A stretch of DNA of 64,000 nt from Bdellovibrionales bacterium (GTDB lineage: Bacteria > Bdellovibrionota > Bacteriovoracia > Bacteriovoracales > Bacteriovoracaceae), in assembly GCA_018646675.1 (NCBI GenBank), contig JABGUH010000024.1:1-64000 (forward strand), written 5' to 3'. The number at the start of each line of letters is the position of its first letter. The first letter of the stretch is position 1. Positions 23,607 to 32,937 of the stretch are shown here, one piece after another. The notes beneath the pieces were generated by a model, which did no database searches, was not told the origin of the DNA, and saw only the letters and a program-made list of their open reading frames with translations. The translations under genes were made by a program, and so were the position numbers.

Positions 23607-25814
23607 ATGAAAATGAATATTGCAGTTGCAGGTAATCCCAATGCGGGTAAGACAACGCTGTTTAATGCTATTGCCGGAACCAACTACCATGTTGGTAACT
23701 ATGCCGGTGTCACCGTTGAAAAGAAAGAGGCAGATATTAATTTCAATGGAACAGTCATTAGTATGGTTGACCTGCCTGGAACCTACTCTTTGACTCCATA
23801 CTCGTTGGAGGAGAAGGTTGCTAGAGACTATATTATTGATGCTAAGCCAGAATTGATTGTTCAGGTAGTAGATGCTTCCAACTTGGAGCGTAATCTTTAT
23901 CTAACAGTTCAAATTTTGGAGTTAGGAGTGCCAGTCATTATGGCACTTAATATGGTAGACGTTGCAGAACAGCGAGGAATATTTATTAATGAGAAGGAGC
24001 TTGCCAAGAAGCTTGGGATTCCAGTTGTTAAGACGGTCGCCAGAAAAGGTGATGGCAAAGAGGATCTTCTTAACGCTGTTATAACTGCAAAACCCACAGG
24101 CAAAGCGGTCAACATTGAAAATTTCACTTATGGTGAGGATATAGATATTGCGCTGGAAGATGCAGTGAAGATGATTAAAGAGGCACAGTTTCTAACCAAG
24201 CATCACCATCCCAAATGGGTTGCGCTGAAATATATCGAGAGTGATCCCCAGGTATTAGAGATGGGCTTACATGAGTCCGGTGAGATTCACCAAAAGTTGT
24301 TGGATATTACCAAAAAATTGTCAAGCCACTTTGGAGCTACACACGGAACAAACCCAGAAGGGGTGGTTACAGATCAGCGTTACGGTATTGTCTCCTCCCT
24401 GCTTAGAGGGGTCATCACTCGCCAACATGAGGGGATCGATCGAGTTTTTGTTTCAGATATGATCGACAAGGTATTAACTCAACGTCTAGTGGGGCCAGTC
24501 TTTTTATTGGCAATTCTCTACACATCATATCAGTTTACCTTTTGGGCCAGCGAGTACCCGGTTCTCTGGCTTGAGACACTGTTTGAGTGGATGTCCACTG
24601 GTATAGATGGTGCAATAGCTGATGGCTTATTAAAATCACTAATGATTGATGGAATTATCGGAGGCGTCGGTGGAGTGTTAGGTTTTGCACCTCTAATTGC
24701 ATTTATGTTTTTTGGAATCGCAATTTTGGAGGACTCCGGCTATATGGCAAGAATTGCTTATATGTTGGATCGTCTCTTTCGCGCCTTCGGTCTGCAGGGA
24801 AGCTCGGTACTTCCCTATATCGTTTCTGGGGGAATTGCCGGTGGGTGTGCGGTTCCAGGTGTGATGGCAGCTCGAACGATTAAGGGTGAGAAGGAGCGTC
24901 TGTTGACCATTCTAACCTCACCTTTTATGGTTTGTGGTGCGAAGCTTCCTGTTTTCGCTTTACTGATCTCTGCCTTCTTTCCTGGTGATCGCAGTCTACT
25001 TTTAATGTGTGTTACGGTTGCTAGTTGGATGGCGGCGTTAGTGATTGCTAAGGGCTTAGGCAGTACAATTGTTAAAGGCAGTAGCTCCAGTTTTATCATG
25101 GAGCTTCCCCCTTATCGTTTTCCAACCCTAAAAGGGCTTTTGCTTCACTCTGGTGAGCGCACCTGGATGTATGTTAAGAAAGCGGGAACAATTATTCTGG
25201 CGGTCTCAATTCTGCTATGGGTGATGATGACCTTTCCCCAGTTTACTCCCGAGCAGAGTGCTCCATTTGAGTTGCAAAAAAGTAATGTCCAAAGTGGGTA
25301 TTCAGCAGAGGTCATTAGTGAGACTTCAAGTGACGCTGAGAAGATATCCCCGACTGCGCTGGAACTTAAAAAGAAGCTAGTAGAGATAGAAAACCGAGAG
25401 GGACAAGCAGCGCTTAAAAATTCCTATGCAGGAAAAATTGGAACCTTTATGGAGCCTGTGACCAAGTACGCGGGATTTGATTGGAGAACCAATATTGCCA
25501 TTATCGGTGGTATTGCTGCCAAAGAGATTGTGGTCTCCGCGCTAGGAACAGCTTACTCTATTGGAGAGGTCGAGGTTGATAGCACAGAAGAAGCCGGTGG
25601 TGGCTCTCTTGGTGCGCGTTTGGCCCGTGATCCAAGTTGGAACACCGGGGTGGCACTGGCATTGATTGTCTTTACCATCCTCTATTCCCCCTGTTTTGTA
25701 ACGGTTGTTATGATCTCTAAGGAGACCGGCTCAATCGCCTGGGGTGCATTTACTATGATTGCTTATACCCTACTTGCATTTGTAGCGGCAGTATTTATGA
25801 ATCTGCTATTTTGA
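23607..25814 (+). CDS. feoB: FeoB, ferrous iron transporter (second copy)
   Basis: A 735-aa Fe(II) permease. The G domain starts at the N-terminus with AGNPNAGKTTLF (G1, 8-19), DLPGTYSLTPYS (G3, 55-66) and NMVD (G4, 115-118). About eight to eleven membrane helices follow, with gate motifs GGCAVPGVMAART and SPFMVCGAKLPVFALL. The ATG at 23607 has AGGTGAG a suitable distance upstream; an in-frame GTG at 23595 lies inside that ribosome site and is rejected. The gate motif differs from the fused FeoB (GCAVP against GCNVP), so the two are old paralogues, not a recent duplication. Confidence 0.95.
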   Translation: MKMNIAVAGNPNAGKTTLFNAIAGTNYHVGNYAGVTVEKKEADINFNGTVISMVDLPGTYSLTPYSLEEKVARDYIIDAKPELIVQVVDASNLERNLYLTVQILELGVPVIMALNMVDVAEQRGIFINEKELAKKLGIPVVKTVARKGDGKEDLLNAVITAKPTGKAVNIENFTYGEDIDIALEDAVKMIKEAQFLTKHHHPKWVALKYIESDPQVLEMGLHESGEIHQKLLDITKKLSSHFGATHGTNPEGVVTDQRYGIVSSLLRGVITRQHEGIDRVFVSDMIDKVLTQRLVGPVFLLAILYTSYQFTFWASEYPVLWLETLFEWMSTGIDGAIADGLLKSLMIDGIIGGVGGVLGFAPLIAFMFFGIAILEDSGYMARIAYMLDRLFRAFGLQGSSVLPYIVSGGIAGGCAVPGVMAARTIKGEKERLLTILTSPFMVCGAKLPVFALLISAFFPGDRSLLLMCVTVASWMAALVIAKGLGSTIVKGSSSSFIMELPPYRFPTLKGLLLHSGERTWMYVKKAGTIILAVSILLWVMMTFPQFTPEQSAPFELQKSNVQSGYSAEVISETSSDAEKISPTALELKKKLVEIENREGQAALKNSYAGKIGTFMEPVTKYAGFDWRTNIAIIGGIAAKEIVVSALGTAYSIGEVEVDSTEEAGGGSLGARLARDPSWNTGVALALIVFTILYSPCFVTVVMISKETGSIAWGAFTMIAYTLLAFVAAVFMNLLF

Positions 25815-25833
25815 CATTTCCGAGGGAATTAAT

Positions 25834-26016
25834 GTGGAGTTAGCAGTGGTTATCATTATTGTTGCAATTGCCTTCACCTATCTTGGGTGGAGGCTATGGA
25901 CCCGTTACGGCCGGAGCTTAAGAAGGGCCAGCTGTTGTCCATCGGCTCTGCCTGGGCAGGGTGAACCTGGCGATGGCCAGGGAGGAGGATGTAGCAGCGG
26001 CGGGTGTGGCCACTAA
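25834..26016 (+). CDS. FeoB-associated Cys-rich membrane protein
   Basis: A 60-aa protein with one N-terminal membrane helix (about 3-20) and a Gly/Cys-rich tail holding CC and, at the C-terminus, CSSGGCGH. This is the layout of the small FeoB-associated Cys-rich proteins that take the place of FeoC. It starts with GTG at 25834 (GAGGG upstream); the ATG two bases earlier hits a stop after three codons. It lies 19 bp after feoB and ends 9 bp from a convergent gene. Confidence 0.8.
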   Translation: MELAVVIIIVAIAFTYLGWRLWTRYGRSLRRASCCPSALPGQGEPGDGQGGGCSSGGCGH

Positions 26017-26025
26017 ACTTATGGT

Positions 26026-27039
26026 CTAAAAACTTGCGGCCAAAGTTAGGTTGACACCCTGATTGACCAACTGCTCAGTTGGTTCCACATCATCACTGTT
26101 ACTAAATGAATCAGTGGTAAACATAATTGGTCCTTCGATCTGGTAGTTATAACCCACTTTACCTACCACTTGCAGACCAAACATTTTTCCAGCAAAGACA
26201 ATACCGAGCTCATATTCACCATTTAATCCAAATCCTGCGAAGTTGGTGGTTGTTGGCTTGGCCAGAGCGTAGCTGCCATTTCTCGTCTGATCACTTAACT
26301 CCATACTGCCATAGCCCATCATAGTGGTATTGTAAAAGTACCAATCGAGCATCGGCATTTTTTTACCTTTCAGCATCTTCTTTTTGACCGTGTCATATTC
26401 AATTCCAAATGCGATAAAGGTCATCTCCGCCTTGGGATCGAAGTAGACAATACCGTTTTCTCGCATTACAGATGGTCGCTCATAACTATATAGCTGCACT
26501 CCGACAGCTCCATCACCCTTTTGGGTCATAAATTTCATATCTAGGTATTTATTATTTTCAAATTTTCCCAGACCGTTTTTGACTTTGTCCTTGGTTATGC
26601 TTCCACTGATTTGTGCTTGCTCCACCATTAACATGTAGTCATCGAATCCCAACAGACCACTAAATCGCATCGCTTTTTTGGACTCATTCGAGAAGTCGAC
26701 TCCTAAGCCTGCGGCCATATTATCAAAGCTTTTATGAAATTGAAGTTGTTGGAATGAGGTATCCTCAAACTCAATCTCCCAGCCGGCCACAACAGTAATC
26801 GCTTCATTCTCTTTTTGGGCATATGAGTAGGATAGATAGTCATACCTTTGGTCGGTATCCTCAGCACCGACCTCCTCTGGTTTCTGCTCTTTGTTTTCCT
26901 TTGTGCCTTCGGACTTACTACTTTTTGGCGGTTCAGCTTTTTGCTCGGTACTTTTATCTGTAGAGTCACTCTCTACAGCATGAAGAGCTGGGATAAAGAG
27001 TGAAGAACTCATTAGAAGTGCAAAAATTAGCTTTTTCAT
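26026..27039 (-). CDS. Exported outer-membrane beta-barrel-like protein
   Basis: A 337-aa protein with a signal peptide (about 1-21, ending ALHA). A low-complexity K/E/S-rich linker spans about 22-65. Alternating polar and aromatic strands follow to the C-terminus, which ends LTLAASF with the terminal Phe typical of outer-membrane barrels. I do not recognise a specific family. It converges on the feo operon, and an iron link is possible but not shown. The thioesterase gene lies directly upstream on the same strand, 11 bp away. Confidence 0.6.
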   Translation of the reverse strand: MKKLIFALLMSSSLFIPALHAVESDSTDKSTEQKAEPPKSSKSEGTKENKEQKPEEVGAEDTDQRYDYLSYSYAQKENEAITVVAGWEIEFEDTSFQQLQFHKSFDNMAAGLGVDFSNESKKAMRFSGLLGFDDYMLMVEQAQISGSITKDKVKNGLGKFENNKYLDMKFMTQKGDGAVGVQLYSYERPSVMRENGIVYFDPKAEMTFIAFGIEYDTVKKKMLKGKKMPMLDWYFYNTTMMGYGSMELSDQTRNGSYALAKPTTTNFAGFGLNGEYELGIVFAGKMFGLQVVGKVGYNYQIEGPIMFTTDSFSNSDDVEPTEQLVNQGVNLTLAASF

Positions 27040-27050
27040 AATATCTCCAT

Positions 27051-27500
27051 TTACTTTGGTTTAGTTAGCTCTTTTTGGGGAAGAATTGCCAGAGTTAGAG
27101 TGGAGCTAGAGATGATCCGTTTACGATCTGGTAGATAGATCTCAATTCTCCACAGGTGGGATCGTCGTCCTAAGTGAAGTGGAGAGGCAATCCCAATAAC
27201 GTAATCCTTAAATGCTGGTAGTAGATGATTGGTCTGAATACTCTGACCGATTGCTCGAAATACAGTGTGGTCGATGCAAAGATTAGCAGCAATGCTGCCA
27301 AGTGATTCTGCTAGCAGCGCCGTGGCACCACCGTGTAATACACCAAAGGGCTGGATAGTGCGTTGATCTACTGGCATGGTTCCTTCGAGGTAGTCCTGAC
27401 CAATCTTGGTTACTATAATGCCACAGTTTTCGATCGCACTTTGCCGGCAAAGTGCATTTAACTCACCAAGATCATAATCACTTTCATACCAAATATTCAT
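27051..27500 (-). CDS. Hotdog-fold acyl-CoA thioesterase (YdiI/MenI-like)
   Basis: A 149-aa PaaI-type hotdog thioesterase. The signature QPFGVLHGGATALLAESLGS spans about 50-69, with the HGG loop at 56-58 and the likely catalytic Glu at 65. A later GRRSHLW-x-I segment forms the substrate edge strand. The closest pattern I know is the YdiI/MenI group, which hydrolyses 1,4-dihydroxy-2-naphthoyl-CoA and related aromatic acyl-CoAs. No menaquinone genes are nearby, so the substrate is open. Confidence 0.8.
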   Translation of the reverse strand: MNIWYESDYDLGELNALCRQSAIENCGIIVTKIGQDYLEGTMPVDQRTIQPFGVLHGGATALLAESLGSIAANLCIDHTVFRAIGQSIQTNHLLPAFKDYVIGIASPLHLGRRSHLWRIEIYLPDRKRIISSSTLTLAILPQKELTKPK

Positions 27501-27541
27501 TATTTATAAGGTTACACCAACTAGAAATTATTGCAGGTCAA

Positions 27542-27573
27542 TTGACAACTTTTGCCGGTCTGGGGTTTATAAT
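27542..27573 (+). promoter_or_regulatory. Candidate promoter upstream of lpxC
   Basis: A perfect TATAAT lies at 27568-27573 and TTGACA at 27542-27547, but the spacing is 20 bp, longer than usual. The -10 is the more convincing half. Confidence 0.35.
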
Positions 27574-27657
27574 GACAGAGTAAAATAGATCAGTTAAAAT
27601 TTTATGTTGCGCCATATGGGCCACATTACCGTTTGGGAGCTTAGTTAAGAATCACTC

Positions 27658-28578
27658 ATGATTTATCAGCGAACCATCTCCAAAAAAGTATCTGTTACCG
27701 GAATTGGTATTCACTCCGGTAAAAAGGTAACGCTGACCTTAAATCCTGCTCCAGTAAATAGTGGAATTACTTTCAAGCGGGTCGATCTACCGGATTCACC
27801 GGTAGTAAAAGCTGACGCTAGAACAGTGGGGACGACTGAGAATAATACCTCTTTGGGGAGTGGCGTGTCGGCCATCCATACGGTAGAGCACCTCTTGGCC
27901 GTCTTTTATGGGCTTGGTGTAAACAACGTTTACTGTGAAATTGATGGGCCAGAGATTCCCATTATGGATGGTTCTGGTGCCTCCTTTGTATTTTTACTGC
28001 GGGAAGTTGGGGTATCAGCTCTCCACCAACCAAGAAATTTTCTAGTAATTTTGGAGCCGGTTAGAGTTGAAGTAGATGACAAGTGGGCGGAATTTACACC
28101 GGCACCTCGTTTGATTGTTGACTCCACCATTATCTTTGCTCATCCCAAAATTAAGCAGCAAAACCTAAAATTTGAGTTCCATTGTGAGAACTTTATCAAT
28201 GATATTGGCCGGGCTCGTACTTTTGGGTTTTTAAAGGAGGTCGATATGCTAAAGCGCAAAGGGCTAATTAAGGGGGGCTCTTTGGCCAATGCTATAGTAT
28301 TGGATGACTTTAATGTGGTAAATCCAGAAGGTTTGCGCTATCGGGATGAGTTTGTTCGTCATAAAATTTTGGATACCATTGGCGATCTAAGTCTATTAGG
28401 CCATGAAATTGCGGGTAGGGTTACTACCTATAAATCAGGTCACAATCTCCACAATCTACTCTGTCGCAAACTGCTTGATACTCCTCAGGCGTATAAAATT
28501 GTTCCTGCAACAGTATTGCAAAAAGAGGCAGTGGAGTCCTTAGAGCTCTCTTTTGCTACTGGATCTCTCTATCACTAA
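27658..28578 (+). CDS. lpxC: LpxC, UDP-3-O-acyl-N-acetylglucosamine deacetylase
   Basis: A 306-aa zinc enzyme for the committed step of lipid A synthesis. It starts YQRTISKKVSVTGIGIHSG. The catalytic AIHTVEHLLA segment holds E77 and H78, and IPIMDGSGASF follows. Later HKILDTIGDLSLLGHEI supplies the other zinc His/Asp. The length is normal. It marks the organism as LPS-producing. It is not in a cell-division cluster here; recD2 follows after 33 bp. Confidence 0.95.
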   Translation: MIYQRTISKKVSVTGIGIHSGKKVTLTLNPAPVNSGITFKRVDLPDSPVVKADARTVGTTENNTSLGSGVSAIHTVEHLLAVFYGLGVNNVYCEIDGPEIPIMDGSGASFVFLLREVGVSALHQPRNFLVILEPVRVEVDDKWAEFTPAPRLIVDSTIIFAHPKIKQQNLKFEFHCENFINDIGRARTFGFLKEVDMLKRKGLIKGGSLANAIVLDDFNVVNPEGLRYRDEFVRHKILDTIGDLSLLGHEIAGRVTTYKSGHNLHNLLCRKLLDTPQAYKIVPATVLQKEAVESLELSFATGSLYH

Positions 28579-28611
28579 CTACTTTTATATTTTAAGATAA
28601 TATTAATAAAG

Positions 28612-31146
28612 ATGAATCAAAACGTAATAGAAGAGAAACTCTCCGGAATTGTCAGCCGTGTTACCTACCACAATGAAGAGAATGGGTGGTCGGTACTGAA
28701 GGTTGCCCCCTTTGACTACCCCGAGCAGGTCGTGGCAGTCACTGTTCATCAGTGCAAGGTTTTTGCTGGTGCCACGGTAGATTTTTTTGGCCAGTGGATA
28801 GTCCATCCTAAGTTTGGCCGTCAGTTTAAAGCAGATCGTGTAGTAGAGCGCCGTCCGGCCACTGTCGCAGCTCTGGAGAAGTATTTGGGATCAGGGCTAA
28901 TTGGTGGAGTTGGTCCCAAGACTGCTAAGAAGATCGTCAAGTACTTTGGTGATACCACTTTGGACATCTTTGAAGAGAATATTCAGCGGTTGATGGAGGT
29001 GCCTGGTATTGCGGCCAGAAAATTGACTACTATCTCGGCAGCCTGGCAGGAACATCGTGAAATTCGTAAGGTGATGATCTTTTTGCAGGAACATGGGATC
29101 AGTACTCTTTTTGCAGTTAAAATTTATAAACAGTATGGGGAGGAGGCGATCTCTATTGTTGGAGAGAATCCTTATCGTTTGGCCCAAGATTTCTATGGCG
29201 TTGGTTTTTTCTCTGCTGACAAGGTGGCATTGGCTCTAGGGTTTGCCCCAGAGTCTCCTTTGCGGTTGGCGGCCGCCATCCGGCATATTTTGACTGCCGC
29301 TCGTGAACAGGGCCACTGCTATCTGCGCCGGGATCAGATCTTAGACGAAGTAGATCAGTTACTAAAGCTTAGTATTGCTGAGAAAAGTGATGAGACCCTA
29401 AATCAGTTAGAGCAGGAGCGTGAGCTTTTTATTCGCATGTTACCATTAGCCGCTGGTGGTGAGGAGAAGTGCTACTACTCCAAAACTCTCTATCGGGATG
29501 AGCAGTTCTGCTTTGAGTGGATTCAACAGAAGATTAAAGAGCCAATAGTAATAGATACAGAGCGGGTAGTAGATTGGTTGGATCGTTATTGTGAACAAGA
29601 GGCAGTAACACTGAGTGCAGAGCAGAAGAGGTCAGTTCAGGAGATTGTCACCTACCCGGTCTCTATTTTAACCGGCGGTCCCGGTTGTGGTAAGACCACT
29701 ACTACCAAAACGTTGGTTAAACTGCTGCTTGCGATGAGAAAGCGGATACTGCTGGCCGCACCCACAGGAAGAGCGGCCCAACGCATGGGAGAGGTTATTG
29801 GGATCGATGCTCAAACTATCCATCGACTTTTAGTTTGGAAACCGGCGAGTGGTGGTTTTGAGAAAAGTCGTGATAATCCATTGGAGGCAGACTTTATCGT
29901 TGTTGATGAGTGCTCTATGCTTGATATTTCACTAAGTGCCTCATTGCTATCCGCCGTGGCCCCTAATTGCCAACTACTTTTGGTGGGAGATGCGGATCAA
30001 CTACCCTCGGTGGGGGCGGGTAATGTTTTGAAGGATATGATCGCCTCAAAGAGAGTTCCTTGTTGCTGTTTAACTCAGATTTTTCGTCAGGCGGCCCAGT
30101 CTTCAATTATCACCTTTGCCCACCAGATCAACCGTGGTGAGGTGCCAAAGGTGGGTTCTCCTATTCGCCATCCATCCATGTTTAGTGACGGTCGAGATTG
30201 TCTCTTCGTTGACTCCGACGAGATAACGGTGGAGCAGTGCCAGTTTATTGTCAGGGCCAAAAGCGCTTTGGAGCGTCTGCAGCAAGAGAGTGTGCAGGGA
30301 GTGGTAGAGCGGGATGATCGCAGAGAGGTCGTGGAGGTAGATCATGAGGGGCATCTCTTTTTGGGTGAATTAGACTCTAGTGACCAATCAAAAAGTGAGC
30401 TGCGTGCTTTAAAAATTCCAGCTAAATACGATCATGTAAATTTAGAGCAGCTACTCAATGTTGAAAATGAAGTGGAGGAGCTAAAAGCAGTACTAAAAAA
30501 GGTCCATCCCTGGTCATCAATCAACTTTGGCTTGAGTGCTACTCAGATGGTTGAGAAACTCTACGCAGAGTCAATTCCTAAATATCTAGGGCAAGGTTTA
30601 GAGCTACAGATTCTCTCTCCTATGATCAGAGGATCACTGGGAACCCATAATCTTAACCGCTTAGTGCAGAAATTAATTAATCCCGCCGGTCTTGGTAGAC
30701 GTGAGCTGGTAGTGGGAGAGAAGCTTTTTAGAGAGCATGATCGGGTGATTCATCGGCGTAATAACTACGATCTAGGGGTGTTCAATGGTGATATTGGGAC
30801 AATTCTAGAGATTGATAGCAGCGATTTTAACGCAGTAATTAGATATAAGGATGATCGTGGCCATAAGGATATATGTTATCAAAGAGAGGATCTTTCCGAA
30901 ATTGAGTTGGCTTACGCTATTACCATCCATAAATCTCAAGGGAGTGAGTTTGACGTAGTGATAATCCCCGTTATGACTCAGCACTATAAGATGCTCTATC
31001 GAAATTTAATTTATACCGCCTTGACTAGGGCCAAAAAGATGGCGATCTTTGTCGGAACTCGTCGGGCTTTTTCCATGGCGATTGGTAATGATGATGCCCG
31101 TATTCGGCAGACAGCATTGCAACACCTGTTAAGCAACATCTCTTAA
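28612..31146 (+). CDS. recD2: RecD2-like ATP-dependent 5'-3' DNA helicase
   Basis: An 844-aa superfamily 1B helicase. An N-terminal OB-like domain (about 1-75) and helix-hairpin-helix repeats (GLIGGVGPKTAKKIV near 98, LMEVPGIAARKL near 130) precede the motor. Walker A is GGPGCGKT (355-362); DECS, GDADQLPSVG, a FRQA motif and the C-terminal AYAITIHKSQGSEFD are all present. No recB or recC is adjacent, as usual for RecD2. A poorly conserved insertion of about 90 residues (roughly 543-636) lies between the FRQA region and ILSPMIRGSLG, where most relatives have a short loop. Confidence 0.9.
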   Translation: MNQNVIEEKLSGIVSRVTYHNEENGWSVLKVAPFDYPEQVVAVTVHQCKVFAGATVDFFGQWIVHPKFGRQFKADRVVERRPATVAALEKYLGSGLIGGVGPKTAKKIVKYFGDTTLDIFEENIQRLMEVPGIAARKLTTISAAWQEHREIRKVMIFLQEHGISTLFAVKIYKQYGEEAISIVGENPYRLAQDFYGVGFFSADKVALALGFAPESPLRLAAAIRHILTAAREQGHCYLRRDQILDEVDQLLKLSIAEKSDETLNQLEQERELFIRMLPLAAGGEEKCYYSKTLYRDEQFCFEWIQQKIKEPIVIDTERVVDWLDRYCEQEAVTLSAEQKRSVQEIVTYPVSILTGGPGCGKTTTTKTLVKLLLAMRKRILLAAPTGRAAQRMGEVIGIDAQTIHRLLVWKPASGGFEKSRDNPLEADFIVVDECSMLDISLSASLLSAVAPNCQLLLVGDADQLPSVGAGNVLKDMIASKRVPCCCLTQIFRQAAQSSIITFAHQINRGEVPKVGSPIRHPSMFSDGRDCLFVDSDEITVEQCQFIVRAKSALERLQQESVQGVVERDDRREVVEVDHEGHLFLGELDSSDQSKSELRALKIPAKYDHVNLEQLLNVENEVEELKAVLKKVHPWSSINFGLSATQMVEKLYAESIPKYLGQGLELQILSPMIRGSLGTHNLNRLVQKLINPAGLGRRELVVGEKLFREHDRVIHRRNNYDLGVFNGDIGTILEIDSSDFNAVIRYKDDRGHKDICYQREDLSEIELAYAITIHKSQGSEFDVVIIPVMTQHYKMLYRNLIYTALTRAKKMAIFVGTRRAFSMAIGNDDARIRQTALQHLLSNIS

Positions 31147-31182
31147 TTTTATATTTGGGAGAGTTTAAAGGAGTAAGTCTAA

Positions 31183-32937
31183 GTGAAGCTAACAAAAGGT
31201 TTTTGGCAGACCTATAAAGAGGTACCTAATGATGCAGTCGTTCCCTCTCACCAACTAATGTTACGGGCGGGGTTAATCCACCGTAGTGCAACTGGCTTGT
31301 ATAGTGATCTTCCTATGGGATTACGGGTATTACAGAAAATTGAGCAGGTGGTACGGCGAGAGTTAAACCGGATTGACTGTTACGAGCTTACTCTACCAGT
31401 AGTAACATCCGCAGAGTTGTGGAAGCAGTCTGGACGTTGGGCAACCTTTGGTAATGAGATGTTGCGACTAACAGATCGTAGTGGTCGTGAATTCTGTATT
31501 AGTCCGACCTGTGAAGAGCCAATAGTTGCTCTGTTTAGTAAAACGGTACGCTCTTATAAACAGTTACCAGTTACACTCTATCAAATTCGGACTAAGTTTC
31601 GTGACGAGATTCGTCCACGCTATGGAGTGATGCGGGCCCGTGAATTTAATATGAAAGATGCATACAGTTTTCATATTGACCCTGACTCATTAAGGGAGAC
31701 CTATCAGGAGATCTATCAGGCTTATGAGAGGATATTCAACTCTCTGGGTTTGGAGTTTATTGTGGTAGAAGCAGATGGTGGCACCATGGTTGATGGAGAT
31801 GCCAAAACACACGAGTTTCAGGTCTTGGCCAACTCAGGAGAGGATCGAGTGATCCGCTGTACCTCTTGCGGTTATGCTGCCAATATCGAGAAGGCAAAGA
31901 GCAAGAGATCAAATGTTGAGTTTGATCAATCTCAGCAAGAGTTAGAGTTAGTATCAACCCCCGGACGTCAGACTATCGAAGCAGTGGGGGAGTATCTTAA
32001 GATTAAGCCTGAGTGTTCCTTAAAATCACTACTCTACTCATCAGTTAGTGGGACAGGAGCAGATGCAACAGAAGAGATCGCCTTGTTGCTACTCTTGGGA
32101 GATGATGAGCTAAACGAAATAAAGCTTAAGGCGCTACTCGGTGGAGATCACATTGCTCCATTAAGTGATGGGGCGATTGAGGCGTTGGGGCTTCATAAAG
32201 GCTATATTGGGCCGGCCCAACTGCCAGAGTCTGCCCAGAGTCGTTTACGAGTTATTTTTGATATCGCTATAGAAAAGGATGTCAGCTACGTCGTTGGGGC
32301 AAATCAAGTAGATTATCACTTTCGAGGATATGTTCCAACACGTGATGGAGAGGGCCAGTGGGCTGACCTACGTTTGGCAAGGTCCAGCGACCGTTGTGAT
32401 AGTTGTGATCATTCAGTTGAGGAGATCTGTGGTGTGGAGGTTGGCCACATCTTTGAGTTGGGGCAGAAGTATACCGAGTCGATGGGAGTGACTGTTTTAA
32501 ATCAGCAAGGAAAGGCAGTTAATCCCTATATGGGGTGTTATGGGCTGGGAGTGGGCAGAACCATGGCCGCAGCAATTGAGCAAAATCATGATCAACATGG
32601 AATTATTTGGCCAGTTGAAATTGCTCCCTACCATCTCTATTTTGCTCTTATCTCAAAGTCAGATGAGATTAATCAGCTGGGAGTAGAGATCTATCAACAG
32701 TTGGTTGATGCTGGAGTGGAGGTATTGTTTGATGACCGTAAGGCTGGGCCAGGTATGAAGTTTAAGGATGCGGATCTATTGGGACTGCCTCTAAGACTAG
32801 TCCTTGGAGAGCGAGACTACAAAGAGAGTGGCAAGTTAGAGTTACGTCAACGTAAGAGTGGACAAAGTTTAGAGGTTAGTCCAAAAGAGTTACTTCCTAC
32901 GATTAAGCGTCTACTGGGAGAACTTCGTGGAGAGTAA
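31183..32937 (+). CDS. proS: Prolyl-tRNA synthetase (ProRS)
   Basis: A 584-aa class II synthetase of bacterial type. Motif 1 lies in LPMGLRVLQKIEQVVRREL, the TCEEP loop in ISPTCEEPIVALF, motif 2 in YQIRTKFRDEIRPRYGVMR and motif 3 in GLGVGRTMAAAIEQ. An editing (INS) domain is inserted at about 230-400 and the anticodon domain is C-terminal. It attaches proline to tRNA-Pro. GTG start at 31183 with AAAGGAG upstream. It overlaps the methyltransferase gene by 11 bp. Confidence 0.95.
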   Translation: MKLTKGFWQTYKEVPNDAVVPSHQLMLRAGLIHRSATGLYSDLPMGLRVLQKIEQVVRRELNRIDCYELTLPVVTSAELWKQSGRWATFGNEMLRLTDRSGREFCISPTCEEPIVALFSKTVRSYKQLPVTLYQIRTKFRDEIRPRYGVMRAREFNMKDAYSFHIDPDSLRETYQEIYQAYERIFNSLGLEFIVVEADGGTMVDGDAKTHEFQVLANSGEDRVIRCTSCGYAANIEKAKSKRSNVEFDQSQQELELVSTPGRQTIEAVGEYLKIKPECSLKSLLYSSVSGTGADATEEIALLLLLGDDELNEIKLKALLGGDHIAPLSDGAIEALGLHKGYIGPAQLPESAQSRLRVIFDIAIEKDVSYVVGANQVDYHFRGYVPTRDGEGQWADLRLARSSDRCDSCDHSVEEICGVEVGHIFELGQKYTESMGVTVLNQQGKAVNPYMGCYGLGVGRTMAAAIEQNHDQHGIIWPVEIAPYHLYFALISKSDEINQLGVEIYQQLVDAGVEVLFDDRKAGPGMKFKDADLLGLPLRLVLGERDYKESGKLELRQRKSGQSLEVSPKELLPTIKRLLGELRGE

